Of a stretch of DNA of 64,000 bases, positions 46,894-58,300 are shown one piece after another. A model generated the notes under the pieces. That model made no database searches, was not told where the DNA came from, and saw only the letters and a list, made by a program, of their open reading frames with translations. Origin of the DNA: Ephemerocybe angulata (lineage: Eukaryota; Basidiomycota; Agaricomycetes; Agaricales; Psathyrellaceae); the NCBI GenBank assembly GCA_013368325.1, contig JAACJK010000116.1:1-64000 (forward strand). The letters run 5' to 3'. Numbering within the stretch: the first letter of the stretch is position 1; each line of letters starts with the position of its first letter. The position numbers and the translations under genes are program-made.

Positions 46894-47425
46894 AATTTTG
46901 AAATTTGATGCAGTGGATGGGAGAGTTTGGGGTCTGGGTTGAGGGGGTGGATATGACTATCTCTGCAGGGTGCGACTTATGTATATCTACTGTCGTGCCA
47001 CGGGGTCGGTATACGGCTCGGTGATGATGTCAACCGTACGCCTCCGGAGTCCAATGCTCTCTGGGAGACCTGGGATCGTGTTCGGGTAACTTGAGGGATA
47101 TGGCGTCATGTCTCTCGCTTGCTGGCGGAGCCACATTGTGGACGCTCTCAACCTGCAGTCTGGCGCATTTCACACCCACCCTTGTTCGTCTCCAGTCTCC
47201 TCTGTCTCGCAAGGCTTTTTGTTAATTGTGCTGGGCGACTTTATATCTCACATTAGTAAGTATCTCACTGAGAATGACCTGGAATGCCTTGAGATAAGAT
47301 GTGGGTGGGCCTGTCAATGAGCCACGCTGTCAAGATCTGTCAAGGGAAACATTAAGATAGCTCTGAGCTGATATGTGGACATCGGACTCTGAGGAATGAA
47401 TCCCCCGTTAATCGAGTTCCGCGTT
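46894..47425. other. Upstream region, no gene
   Basis: No coding signal is supported. The I66-like gene promoter must lie at the left edge. The direct repeat AAATTTGAACG begins at 47426. Confidence 0.4.
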
Positions 47426-47502
47426 AAATTTGAACGTTTCAGCGACTATTTCCACCGCCAGACTCAGACTTGCGCCAACCTTTCTCTGTTCAGAGAGCTC
47501 AA

Positions 47503-47614
47503 CTATAGGGTGTGGTGGTAAGCTACGACAGAAAATTGAGCCGCAGGGAGGTCAATGATGAACAAGACGCTGTCAGCACAAAGATAGAAAGAAAGAGGTG
47601 GGTTTAAACTGCAT
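47503..47614 (-). pseudogene. Truncated SSP paralog, copy B (frameshifted)
   Basis: Counterpart of 23411-23533. The ATG frame begins MQFKPTSFFLSLC and then stops. The remainder (ADSVLFIIDLPAAQFSVV) continues only in another frame, so an indel separates the two. The same TATAAATA-type box lies upstream. It is non-functional as a full-length frame. Confidence 0.6.
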
Positions 47615-48345
47615 GGTTCCGAGAGAATTTGGCTTGAAAGCTGGCTGCAAAGGCTTGGGCGAAGTCTTTCTGAGGAGGGTGGCAATACACAGACAGGTAT
47701 TTATACCTACCCAAGTGAGCTTCATCGGGCTTGAGCTCGCCGGGCCACAACATGGAATCGAGAACCACGGACAAAAGAAGCTTCTATCTCTCCGATTCCG
47801 AGTCGGTCGTGATTACAATTATCCCCCGCATGGCCTGCTTCCAAACTCAGCAGTGTTCAGACAGTTGCGTGCCCTCGTAAGCACACGGAGAAAGGGATGT
47901 CTAGATCGCTCGTAAACCATGTGTACGTACGCATCATGGGCGAAGCGGTCGACGATTGAGTGAGAAGTCCTGGAAAGGCCTCAGCACTCCGTTTCCTAAA
48001 AAATCTCAGCGAAATACGACATCCCGACGGGTTGCACTTAAGCAGTATGGGCAGAACCGGTTCTGTCTCTGAATTACTGCTGATGAGCTCCGTTCGATCA
48101 TATCCCCGCCTAGCGCCCGCCGGCGCTTATTTGTCGGAGCTGTCCGTGATGAATTGATTCAATCGGTATGCATAGAAGGGCATTTAGTAGCCCAAAGTTT
48201 CTTCTATGCACTTTTCTAGAGTTTAGGTTTGTTGAGGAGCCACAAATACGATGCAGAAGGTCGAAATAACTTGATCACATCTGACTAGTCAAGGCTATGC
48301 GAATGAACACCCGTCTTCTTTACCCTCCCACAACCACCAAGACAT

Positions 48346-48883
48346 TTATTTATCACAGATGACGTCCTCGTAGAGCCACTCAGTAGCAGAGAAAGTGGTC
48401 TCCGTCTTTCCCTTCTGGTTGAGGAAGAATGCCCTGGCTTCGTCTTCAGTGAACCCATTTGCCCATATATTCGCGCCCTTAAATATGCCACGCTTAGCTT
48501 CCTCGTCGACCTTTATAATTTCTGTGGTGCCGTTTCCCTAAACTGCTATGTAAGCTTTTGTTAAGAAACAACAGTCAATATATGTTACGTACATCGGTGC
48601 GATCTGTGAGTCTGAGTATAGGAATCATGGCGACTATGGACGCGGGTAAAAGTAGAATTTCATTATATTAGTGAAGTCACACAGTGAGCCAGGAGACAGA
48701 CGTACGCCACCCGAACTCGTCAAAGAGTTGAATTTCCCAGAGTTCCCTCTGGGTAGTGACGGTGTACGTGCATCCGACTGCATAGGGTAGAGCGGGTGTC
48801 TCCTGCCTGGCAGTGACGGCTGCAGCATTGACAGAGGACACTGCCAAAGCAAAAGCGGAGAGGAAGGCTGGCTTGAAATGCAT
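48346..48883 (-). CDS. Small secreted protein, copy B
   Basis: Model: complement(join(48346..48537,48593..48633,48706..48883)), 136 residues, with the same exon lengths (178, 41, 192) as copy A. The signal peptide is MHFKPAFLSAFALAVSSVNA. The two Cys and the VICDK terminus are kept, while the mature region differs at several positions (for example IKVDEEAKRGIFKGAN versus IEVDEEAKRGIFKSQN). The TATA box is retained about 90-100 bp upstream of the ATG. Sequence beyond about 126 bp upstream of the ATG is now Helitron DNA, so regulation has probably changed (inference). The frame is fully open. Confidence 0.8.
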
Positions 48884-48974
48884 AGTGCTGGCTTTGGATG
48901 GTTTGATGATTGAATGTAGGAGAAAGGAGGGTACCTCTTCCACTGAAGTGTTGCAACTTGAATACCCTCGTAGG

Positions 48975-48982
48975 TATTTATA
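48975..48982 (-). promoter_or_regulatory. TATA box of SSP gene, copy B
   Basis: TATAAATA on the minus strand lies in the same place relative to the start codon as in copy A. It lies only about 27 bp inside the Helitron junction at 49009/49010. Confidence 0.7.
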
Positions 48983-49009
48983 CTGGCTAAGGCCACCCCG
49001 TGTGAGCGA

Positions 49010-49022
49010 TTACGAGTCCGTA
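49010..49022 (+). repeat. Helitron 5' terminal 13-mer
   Basis: TTACGAGTCCGTA forms the element's left end. Its perfect reverse complement lies 33-45 bp inside the right end, an asymmetric terminal inverted repeat. Confidence 0.85.
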
Positions 49023-50399
49023 GTAAGACGGAGGAATCGTTCTGTACCCTCCGTTTTTGGTGACGCTCAAAAGCGACTTTAGGAAATGTCACGTGATGCA
49101 TCACGCGGCATTTCTGTGGCTGTACCACCTGCCTCCTGCGCTCGCCTGTGACGCTCTCGAGCGACTTTGGGCAAGTGCACTGCCACTGATCCGCGAGCGA
49201 TGCCAGCCCAATTCTGGTCTTGCAAGTTTCCAACGTCGGAAACTTGCAGTTCACGTCCTTCCTTCCCCTCCGACCACCATCCCGTTGTCCTCGCTCCCCC
49301 AATTGAATTGAATTGGTCATCCGACAACTTACAGCCATGCTCCCGTTCTACAAGAAGGAAGGGAAATACAAAAATCACTCGGCGGCAGCGCCCGTGTCTG
49401 CGTGTCACGTCGGCTCAGTCAAGGGTCAACAAGAGGCGCGATTAGAGCAGCGAGGCAAGGCTCGGCGCTTACAATAATGACTGCATTCCAACACATTGTA
49501 AGTCCCTTGTTTCGTCATACCGCACATGCTGATCCTCCCTTCCTCGAAGCCAGAGGAAATCTTTCTCCTCTTTCGTTACCCGGGCCAACCCAAGCGAGTT
49601 GCCGCATCACCTTCGTTCATCCCCCACCCCGTCATATCGCTTCTCAAGTTTCTAGCTCAAGAACCAACCTTCATCGCTAATCCGCCGCGCAAACCCTCTC
49701 ACACCATCCAGCCCTGATGCCAACTCCGTTCTCGTGGCAGCAACGCCATTCGGCCTGCGAACGAACCTGAAGACTGCCGATCTTCGATATCCGCCAATTG
49801 GTGTTGCCCTACTCTCCTTTACGATAAACGGCGCCTCTCACTCACCTCGCGGTTGTTCCCCGACCCCTCAAGTTCCGCCTTTATGCCATCCCTGTCGACA
49901 TTCCTCGCCGACATTGCCACCATCCCTCACTTCCCAAATCAGATTGCGCCGTCCACTCTCCCTTCATTCGACGCTGCGTTTCCTTGGTAGTGATGTTGCA
50001 CTTGGCCTGTGATGGTAAGTCTCCCTTTCCATCCTGCATGCAACGCTCACCCACTTCCCGTTCACCAGCCCCTCCGAGGCTCCATCATTGGTTCAGTTTC
50101 TCCCGCGCCGTTACGGACCACTTCAGACACCGGCCACCTTCCTCCCTCGTCAGCACTGTCCAGACACCACGTCGCCGACTTCCCTATTGGTATCCTCGAC
50201 GCGGACCTTACCGATGTCTAGCCTCCCGAGCTCGAGTTGAGCCGACGCGACCTCGACCTCGACATCACCCATCACCCTCAGTCCAGGTATTCTCCCCAAC
50301 TTCGGTGCGGGGGCATCAGCACTTCGGTGGGGCGCAATTTGGTTCTGTTTTGCCTTCGAGGGGGGCAGTCGACGCGCACGTCGTTTGAGGCTGGTGCAC
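49023..50399 (+). other. Helitron internal region, unassigned
   Basis: This is GC-rich, host-like sequence with an inverted repeat CAAGTTTCC/GGAAACTTG at about 49218-49244. Several plus-strand frames are Ser/Pro/Arg-rich (49402-50388) but have no recognisable domain. It is possibly more captured host DNA. Confidence 0.45.
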
Positions 50400-51005
50400 T
50401 TGCTACTGGGCTTCCGAGGGGGCGGACGATGAAGGAGCAGGGGAGTGGACAGCATTATCCGCTTGCGAGTCCGTCGGCGTCTGCTGCGACGGCGTCTAAG
50501 AGCGGCTCGCTCCGGCTCATGCGGTCGTTCACGAGGGACAAGAGCTGTGCGCCTGTGGAGGTGCCGCCTGCGTACCAGCCGTTGCCGTCTGATAGGGAGT
50601 ATTGGAGTGGCGCCACAAATGCATGCGAGTCGGTCGCCGCATGCGCATGGGGCGGAGGGCGCGTCGGAGATCGTGCCGCCGCTGGTATGCAGAGGTTCCA
50701 TATGGTGGAGATTACGGGGGCGACGGCGGCGGGGAGGTGGTGGATGTTATTGAGGCGCAGGGCGGGTTTACGGGGCTTGGAGGTGCGGGCGGGTGGATGG
50801 TGAGGTTGCGCAGGACTTTGGGACGGGTAAGTGGGCTTTCGGTTATTGTTTTCGGGAATAGTTGTGCTGACATTTTGTGGGTTGTAGAGCGCCCGATTAG
50901 GAGCTTTGAGCTTTTGGCGGATATCCAGGCTTCGTGGAACAAGGATAAGATGATCAACTTGTTTGTGCTTAAGAACACGCCGTTGGCGCTGCCGTTGAGC
51001 CGAAA
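50400..51005 (+). pseudogene. Captured fragment of an unidentified host gene with retained intron
   Basis: A frame ending DFGT joins, through a GTAAGT...TTGTAG intron (about 50827-50887), to ERPIRSFELLADIQASW and NKDKMINLFVLKNTPLA. It then reaches a GTATGT donor near 51006. The text resembles Ras-association or adaptor-type regions of fungal signalling proteins, but I cannot name the gene. Upstream frames are Ser-rich (LMRSFTRDKSCAPVEVPPAY) and interrupted. The retained intron with intact splice sites shows acquisition at the DNA level. Confidence 0.5.
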
Positions 51006-51069
51006 CGTATGTCCTTTTACTACTGTTTGACATTCCCTTGTGCTGATGGACTGCATGTCGCTATCCGCT

Positions 51070-52010
51070 CAGGTATCTACTCAACGAGTTCTCTACAGAG
51101 AAAGGTCATTCCCTACCGGCGCTGTCAAGTACCATCCCGACGCGAGCTACGTCCGCATTCAGGACTCTGGCAAAAAGGCTTCCCTCTCCCTCATCGCCAA
51201 TCCCTCCCATCTCGAAGCTGTAAACCATCGCGCCAAGTGGCAGAAATATGTTGTCATCGACATCAGTCGCTACCATCGCCACGGTTGCAACGAGATGGAT
51301 TTGGCGATCAAGAAGCAGCCGACCCCACTCGCGCAGTACTCCGAGTTCCTCACCGGCTGCGGCACGTTCGTTCAACGAGCGCAAGATTGAGGAGATCTAG
51401 GTGTGGGGCGTGCTCAAAAAGGCTGCCGCCCCCGCGAAGGACTATGTACCACGAGCAAGGAGGCAGGGCCTCCCCTCGTCCAAGCAGCTCTCCTGAGAAG
51501 ACACTCAAGGGAGCATCGGCAAAGCCATCTCGTTGTATCCCGACGGCTTCACCTTTCACCGTGACCTCGCCAGGATCCACGCCGCGCGCGGCAAGTCCGT
51601 CGAGGATGGTACGAACATCAACGGCAACGACGGAGGCAATGGCGTTTGGTTGCTGACCCAGGAAAATAAACGTGAGCGACTGAGTGTACAGGATGCGAAC
51701 ATCCACAACCAGGTGAACGAGCGGCAATACCTTCCTCGCCACAACCTCAACCAGACCCAGGTTGCTTCGCCATCTACAACTCGACGCTCTCTGAGTTCGT
51801 CACCTTTAGCTTCGAGCTCGGATGGTCACTCGTGTTGCCCGACGCCCTCACAATCTGGGCGGCCTATATCGGTCACTTTGCAAACAACGCCCGGTGCAAA
51901 TATTTCATTACGAACGGAGAGGGGAAGTAGTTGCAGCATACTTCGTTGTGAATCTGCTCTGCTGCTATGACCCTCAATGGCACCCTAATCATGACGCAAT
52001 GCTCGACGCC
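51070..52010 (+). pseudogene. Captured, decayed 2-oxoglutarate dehydrogenase E1 fragment
   Basis: Colinear blocks match the C-terminal half of OGDH E1 (Kgd1). [13 protein letters not shown] and [18 protein letters not shown] correspond to 'GDVKYHLG..YVR...[10 protein letters not shown]'. [17 protein letters not shown] corresponds to 'VVVDLVCYRRxGHNEMD'. [55 protein letters not shown] and a last block with VVNLLCCYD follow in order. They lie in different frames, with stops and small deletions between them, including loss of most of the region after NPSHLEA. E1 is the thiamine-diphosphate decarboxylase of the mitochondrial TCA-cycle complex. This copy cannot encode it. It has the same orientation as RepHel. 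Confidence 0.85.
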
Positions 52011-52315
52011 CTTCTCTTTTCACCCGGCCGCGTTAGCCGCCGTCGACGCCACCCTGTTACACGGTTTCGGGCCTCATTACCTGCCTGCACCCAGTCTCGC
52101 CACTTCGAAATTGACGACCATCCCAACCTCTTCTGCTGACACTTCGCGCTGACGTTTCACGTCGCAGTAGTTCTCGACCGGCCTTTTGTCGTGTTGGAGC
52201 CAAGTAGCACCTTACACATATTCCTGTACATCATTATTTACACATGTTCTCCTGTAACCCAAGTGTGATCCTTATTGTGTATAAGTAAGTGTGAACTGAC
52301 TCAAGAGGTCCGAGG

Positions 52316-55300
52316 GTGCGCACCTGGGCACCGGGGATTACGCCGGAGCGCCGGAGCCTGGATCCGGGCTGCGACAGAATGCTGAGTCACAGCATTTACG
52401 GCTTGCTTCCCCCACCATCGTCTCTGCTCTTGAACCGCCGCACCCTCGCAGCTTACCGTACCGTCGCAACCTCCCAACCCAGTTTCGTAAACATGATCTC
52501 AACGCTTTTACAACTACTTTCCGTTCTGTTCCTCGACACATCTGGCCGAGACTCTCTTGGAATCGGTGTCCATGCCCGTTGTGGGCTTGCATACAGCGTA
52601 ACCGGATACCATGTACCATGGCTCCCATCGGCTGGTTCATGCCTCTCGGTATGTGTTTCTATGCTACTTCCTTATTCCAGTTCTCTCATATCACTGCAGA
52701 GCTCTACCCGTTGCCGTGCTCAATCCTCAGGGTTGCACTCGCCATCTTGCTTGTCGACTGGCGGCCCTGTGCCCACGGTGCCTCCTCGTGGGATGATACC
52801 ACCCTCCAATGCTCCAATGTCGACGCTCATCTCCGACGCCAGTTTACCATCACAGTCCTCTGTCCTGCAGCTCTGTTCTAGTACGTCTGTGTCGCCACAT
52901 ACTCGCTCAGCCGTTCTGCCTTTTTCTACTGGATCGCCGGCAGTGCTGACCTCTTCTCGTGTACCGGATCTTCTCTGTGCTGCATCCTCGTCTACCCTGC
53001 TTCCACGCTCCGGTTCCCCGATACCGCCCTCAACTGTACTGTCCTCGACGTTGCTTTACTTCGACTCCGTTAGGGTGATGCTGACGCCTGGTGCTGACTC
53101 ATCAAGTTCCCGAACCAACAACGTTGTACTTGCCTGCAACACCCCTTTGCCGGTGTTGCCTCCTGGCGCACACTCTTCAATGCTGCACTCGTCTTCGTTA
53201 TCACCGATACCAACTTCTTGTTGTGCTCAGTTGCTTGATGTCCTGTGGAATGTGCTCCTGTTCGGTGATTCTACCAATTCCATTATCTCGCGCCAGCACG
53301 ATTTGCCCAAGGCGGAATGCAAATCCGTTATCTCGGAGGTGCCCATGACTGGGTCTATGCATGAGGAGTGCCAGCGTAAGTCTATATCCAATTCTCGACA
53401 TGAAGCACATTTGTCTGACACCATATCTATTCCCTCGCATGAGGTCCTTGTGATAGAGTCTATTAATACTGCCTCGCACGAGGTCTGCCGCCCGTTAGGG
53501 TCTATTACTACTGCCTCGCACGAGGTCTGCCGCCCGTTAGGGTCTATTACTACTGCCTCGCATGAGGTCTGCCACCCATCAGGGTCTATTACTACTGCCT
53601 CGCATGAGGTCTGCCACCCATCAGGGTCTATTACTACTGCCTCGCACGAGGTCTGCTGCCCGTTAGGGTCTATTACTACTGCCTCGCACGAGGTCTGCTG
53701 CCCGTTAGGGTCTATTACGACTGCTTCGCACGAGGTCTGCTGCCCATCAGGGTCTATCACGACTGCCTCGCATGAGGTCTGCTGCCCGTCAGGGTCTATC
53801 ACTACTCCCTCGCATGAGGCCTGCCCGTCAGGGTTTATGTTCATTTCGTCTCGTGAGGTGCCTATAACAGAATCTCTTGCTTCAATTTCACATCCAGTTG
53901 GCGGTGGTTCTGCTAAAGCATTACCATTTTCAGTTTTGCTTGATCAGTATATCATTTCGTTGCACAGGTCAACTTCGTTTCCTGACTACTCATTAAAGTA
54001 CATTTCGTATGACCCTGTGGCAAATGTGAATACCCAGGTTGGGGGTGTGGGAGATTATATATATGCTGACATGCCATTGGCATTACTTGCACCTGTTTTA
54101 ACCATTCCTGCTGCAAAGGAAATCTTGCTTGCTCACGGTGTATCTCTTCCTGCCCGTGCTAAGAAAGCAGATGTTGATGTAGCCCTCAGTGCTCATAGAT
54201 GTAATGATTGTGCTAATTATGTAGCAACATTCCAGCTTGTGCCTGGAAAACGGATGCAGACCAAGACTCGCACTCAGGCTTACCGAGCAAGGAAGAAGGA
54301 GAATGATAAGTGTGCTTTAGAGTTCATTCAACCTGATATTGATAGTGTACCTTTTCCACCACTGCCACTTACTCCTGATGTTGAGATGGAAATTGTAGCT
54401 CGAGCCTGCACTAGATTCGAGCCATCCCAGTTTGAAGAAGCAGGGTGTGCAGTGTGTGGAATGCTAGTTCCATTGAAACAATTAAGCAAGTTGAAATCTA
54501 TTCAAGGTCATTTGGATATTTTAAACTGTGATGGCTGTGCTAAAAGAGAACGGCAGTCTGAGAATGATGTTGTAAAGGAGTACAATGCACCTGTGATTGA
54601 CGATACTTGTGATAAGGTATGTAATGACTGCCGAGCTTCCCTCCGCAAAGGAGATATTCCAAAGTATGCATTAGCAAATGGCCTATGGCTAGGTAAAATT
54701 CCAAAGGAATTGTCTGAGTTACGATACGTGGAAAGACTCCTTGTTGCTAAAGTCCGACATACTGTTTGCTGGGCAAAAGTATCAACAGGTATGAGAAAAA
54801 TGAAGGCTAACTTTGTTGCCTTTGAGTCACCAATGCCTCAGATATATGAAATATTACCACCTCCAAGGGAGGATATCGAGGAGGTTTTGGCAATTCTATT
54901 CACAGGGCCAACCAAGCCTGATCATGCGACTTATAAGCGAACACCATTTCTTGTACGGAGAAATCATGTCGCCCGAGCACTAAAGTGGTTGAAGCTAAAC
55001 CATTCTGACTATGCAAATATTGACATATCTCAGAAGAATCTTGACTCTTATCCTGAAGACGTGCCTCCTGTAACTGTCGAGTACATTCAGAAAATTGGAA
55101 ACAAGCTTGCAGAAAGTACAAGTATACATGACATGGATGATGAAGATGGTACTGAAGAAGGAGAATGTCCATTTACAGTACATGGCATTACAGCGCAGGA
55201 TATTGAAACTGTCTCTGTTAGAAAGCTGAAAGCAAGGGCTGTTCACCATTTGAATAATGAAGGAAGATTTCTCAATGTTGGGCGCCTTGACTTGGTTTCG

Positions 55301-58300
55301 ATTTGGAGTAACCCCCAACTTTATCCCCAAATGTTTCCCTGGCTATTCCCGTATGGCCTTGGAGGTGTAGGATCTGTTGAAGGGTTGTCAAGTAAAATGC
55401 ATAAGCGACGTCTTCTCATGTACCATGACAAACGTTTTCAAGTCGATCCCAACTTTCCTTTCATTGCCTTCAGCCATGAACAGATGGGGGCTGTTTCAAC
55501 ATCTGGAAGGATTGCGACCAACCGAGCAAACTTTGATGAAATAACCAGTCGCTTACTCTCTGTAGATATGACTGTTCTTCAATCTCTGGCGACACGTATG
55601 GCTAATGGTGAAATTGTCAAAGCTGAAACCGATATGGAAAAGCAATGCAAGAAGGTCGTTTCTGATCTTGACTGCATAATGTCAAACGTGAAGGGTTCTA
55701 TAACTGCTAAAAAAGGAATGCGCAATGAGGCTTGGTCTTTAGTAGCTAGTCATGGTAGTCCATCTTGGTATTTTACTATGGCACCTGTTGATACTAAACA
55801 TCCTTTGTGTATCTATTTTGCCTCTGATAATGTCAAATTCACTCCAGACATTGGTCCAGAAAAAGAGAGATTGCTAAAAGTCTGCAAAAATCCGGTTGCT
55901 GCTGCACGATTCTTTCATTATATGGTTTTGATATTTATCCAGGATCTTATGGGGGTCAATATAGATGGCCGAGGCATATTTGGAGATGTTTCTGCATACT
56001 ACGGCACTGTTGAGCAACAGGGGCGATTAACATTGCACTTGCATATGCTTATTTGGCTTAAAGGCAACCTAAGCCCGCAGAAAATGAGAGATAAAATTAT
56101 GAATGATTTGGTCTGGCAAAAAGCGGTTGTAGAATGGCTCGAGTCGACGCACTGTGGAGAGTTTGCAACTGGTTCACAATCTGAGGTTACTGCACGTGCT
56201 GATACAGCAGAACAAAGCGCACCATATGATGAAGTTGAAACCCTTCCAATTGCTCCACCTTCTGGAAAATGTGACAGTACCATGCCTGACCAAGATGATG
56301 TATGCGACTGTAAATTCTGTAAATCAAAGCGAGGATGGTGGTCGTATTTTCTATACAGATTTGATACAGTGTTTCTACGATCAAATCTGCATTCATGTCA
56401 GCGGTACATCAACCTAGATGGAACTACAAGCAAGAAAATGGTGTATCGTGCCTGTACAGATAACATATTTAAAAGGTGTAGAGCACGCTTTCCTAGACCT
56501 CTACATGCAGAGACACAAGTCGATCCAACAACAGGAGCACTCATTATGAAGAAAGGTGAAGCCTGGGTCAATTATGTTAATCGAGTCATCACATTTGTGT
56601 TGGGGTGCAATACAGATGTAACCAGCTTAATGTCTGGTACTGCAGTTAAAGCAGTTATTGTATATGTTACTGATTACATTACAAAGCAAGGATTGAAAAC
56701 ACATGTTCTATATGATGCTATTCAATCAATCATATCCAAAAGCTCAGATATACTGGTCGGAGATATGAAAGCGAAAGAAAAGGCAAGGCGTCTGATGACA
56801 AGAATGGTCAATTCAATTTCTGCAAAGATGGAGCTAGGTGCTCCAATGATTTCTCTATATTTGCTCGACAACCCTGATCATTATACTAGTCATACATTCA
56901 AATCCATGTATTGGAAGCAGTATATGTTTGAGGCAAGAAGAGCTTTTCCAACAGAAGTTGAAGATGATGAGTATGACAAAGTCATCATCATGAAAAAAGA
57001 TAAAAAATATGTTGGCTTCTCATTTGTACATGACTATGTCTTTCGCCCATCTGAAGTAGAGAACTTGTGTGTATATGAATTCATTCAACGTTGTACTTCA
57101 ATTGCTATACCAAAAGGTGATGAAGACAAGTTGTCTAAAAACACATATAGATTTATGAATGAACATCCTCTTTCAGAAACACATGCTCTAAGAGTAAATT
57201 GCGGATCTGTCAATCATATTGTACCCAACATTTTAGGACCTCCATTACCAAGATGTGATGTCGGCGACCAGGGTGACTATGCAGTTGCTATGCTTAGTCT
57301 TTTCAAGCCTTGGAGGAGTGGTGTTGATTTGCGAGCTGGACATAGTGGATGGCATGATGCATTTAGTAACTACAGCTTTCCTGAACACTATGTTCAAATT
57401 ATGGCAAATATTAATCTCAAGTATGAGTGCTTAGATGCAAGAGATGACTATAGATCACAGATGCGTCAATCAAGTGGAATTTATGATGGACATCTTTCTG
57501 GGATTGACTTTGAGCAGTGCGAGGATGGAATATTATCCTCTGAATGGACAGTTGCGCAAGAAGGCCTTGAGCTTGATGCAATTGAAAATGGAGCACTTAG
57601 TGCTGCTGAACTTGATAGACTGAAAAAAGTGCAAGATATGACTTCCGTCTTACATGATCTTGGGTGGGACCAAGCAGTCAATAGACATAATAAACAGGTT
57701 CAGGTAGAACACCCATCTAGAATGCCAGCGTCACATTGGAAAGCACTTGTACAGAATAAACGGGTAGAAGTTATGGACTCTCGAGCCACGCAGATGCCTA
57801 CAAGTTGTGAAAACAGAAAGCATTTCCAGAAAAGACTAGGGCTAAATAGCGATGTCTTTGTTGCAGACAAGTCATATTTACTCAAAGGATTTTCAATTGA
57901 TAACGAAGAGCATAAAGCATTTGTAAGTCGCAGTATACAGCACTTCAACCTCAATTATGAACAAGAGAAAGCTTTCCGCATTGTGACTAATCATGCAGTA
58001 GATCCATATTCTGAGGTGCTACACATGTATATAGGAGGAATGGGTGGGACTGGCAAATCACAGGTCTTAAAAGCCTTATCATTCTTCTTTGCATTACGCA
58101 AAGAGAGTTATAAACTTATAGTTGTTGCACCTACTGGGAGTGCTGCAGCTTTACTAGGTGGTATGACCTACCATACTGCATTCGGCATAAATGATAAAAC
58201 TAGCAAGTCCAATGTAGCATCTGTGAAAGATCGACTAACTGGTGTTGAGTATGTGTTTTTTGATGAAGTCTCTATGCTTAGCTGTCGTGATATTTACCGC

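Larger units (their letters stand above)
47463..49009 (-). repeat. Inverted segmental duplication, copy B left part
   Basis: This is the reverse complement of 22017-23575, with scattered substitutions and small indels. The match ends abruptly after GTGAGCGA at 49009, exactly where the Helitron begins. It resumes at 60774 with TAGCGAGACACGG. Confidence 0.9.

Noticed and set aside
52579..52881. Separate 100-codon gene (MWACIQRNRIPC...) overlapping the RepHel N-terminus
   Set aside because: It lies in another frame of a low-complexity region, with no motif and no splice support.
53227..53844. 205-codon minus-strand frame of DPDGQQTSCEAVVI repeats
   Set aside because: It is the antisense of the in-frame minisatellite in RepHel. 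Any 42-bp repeat without stops produces such a frame.
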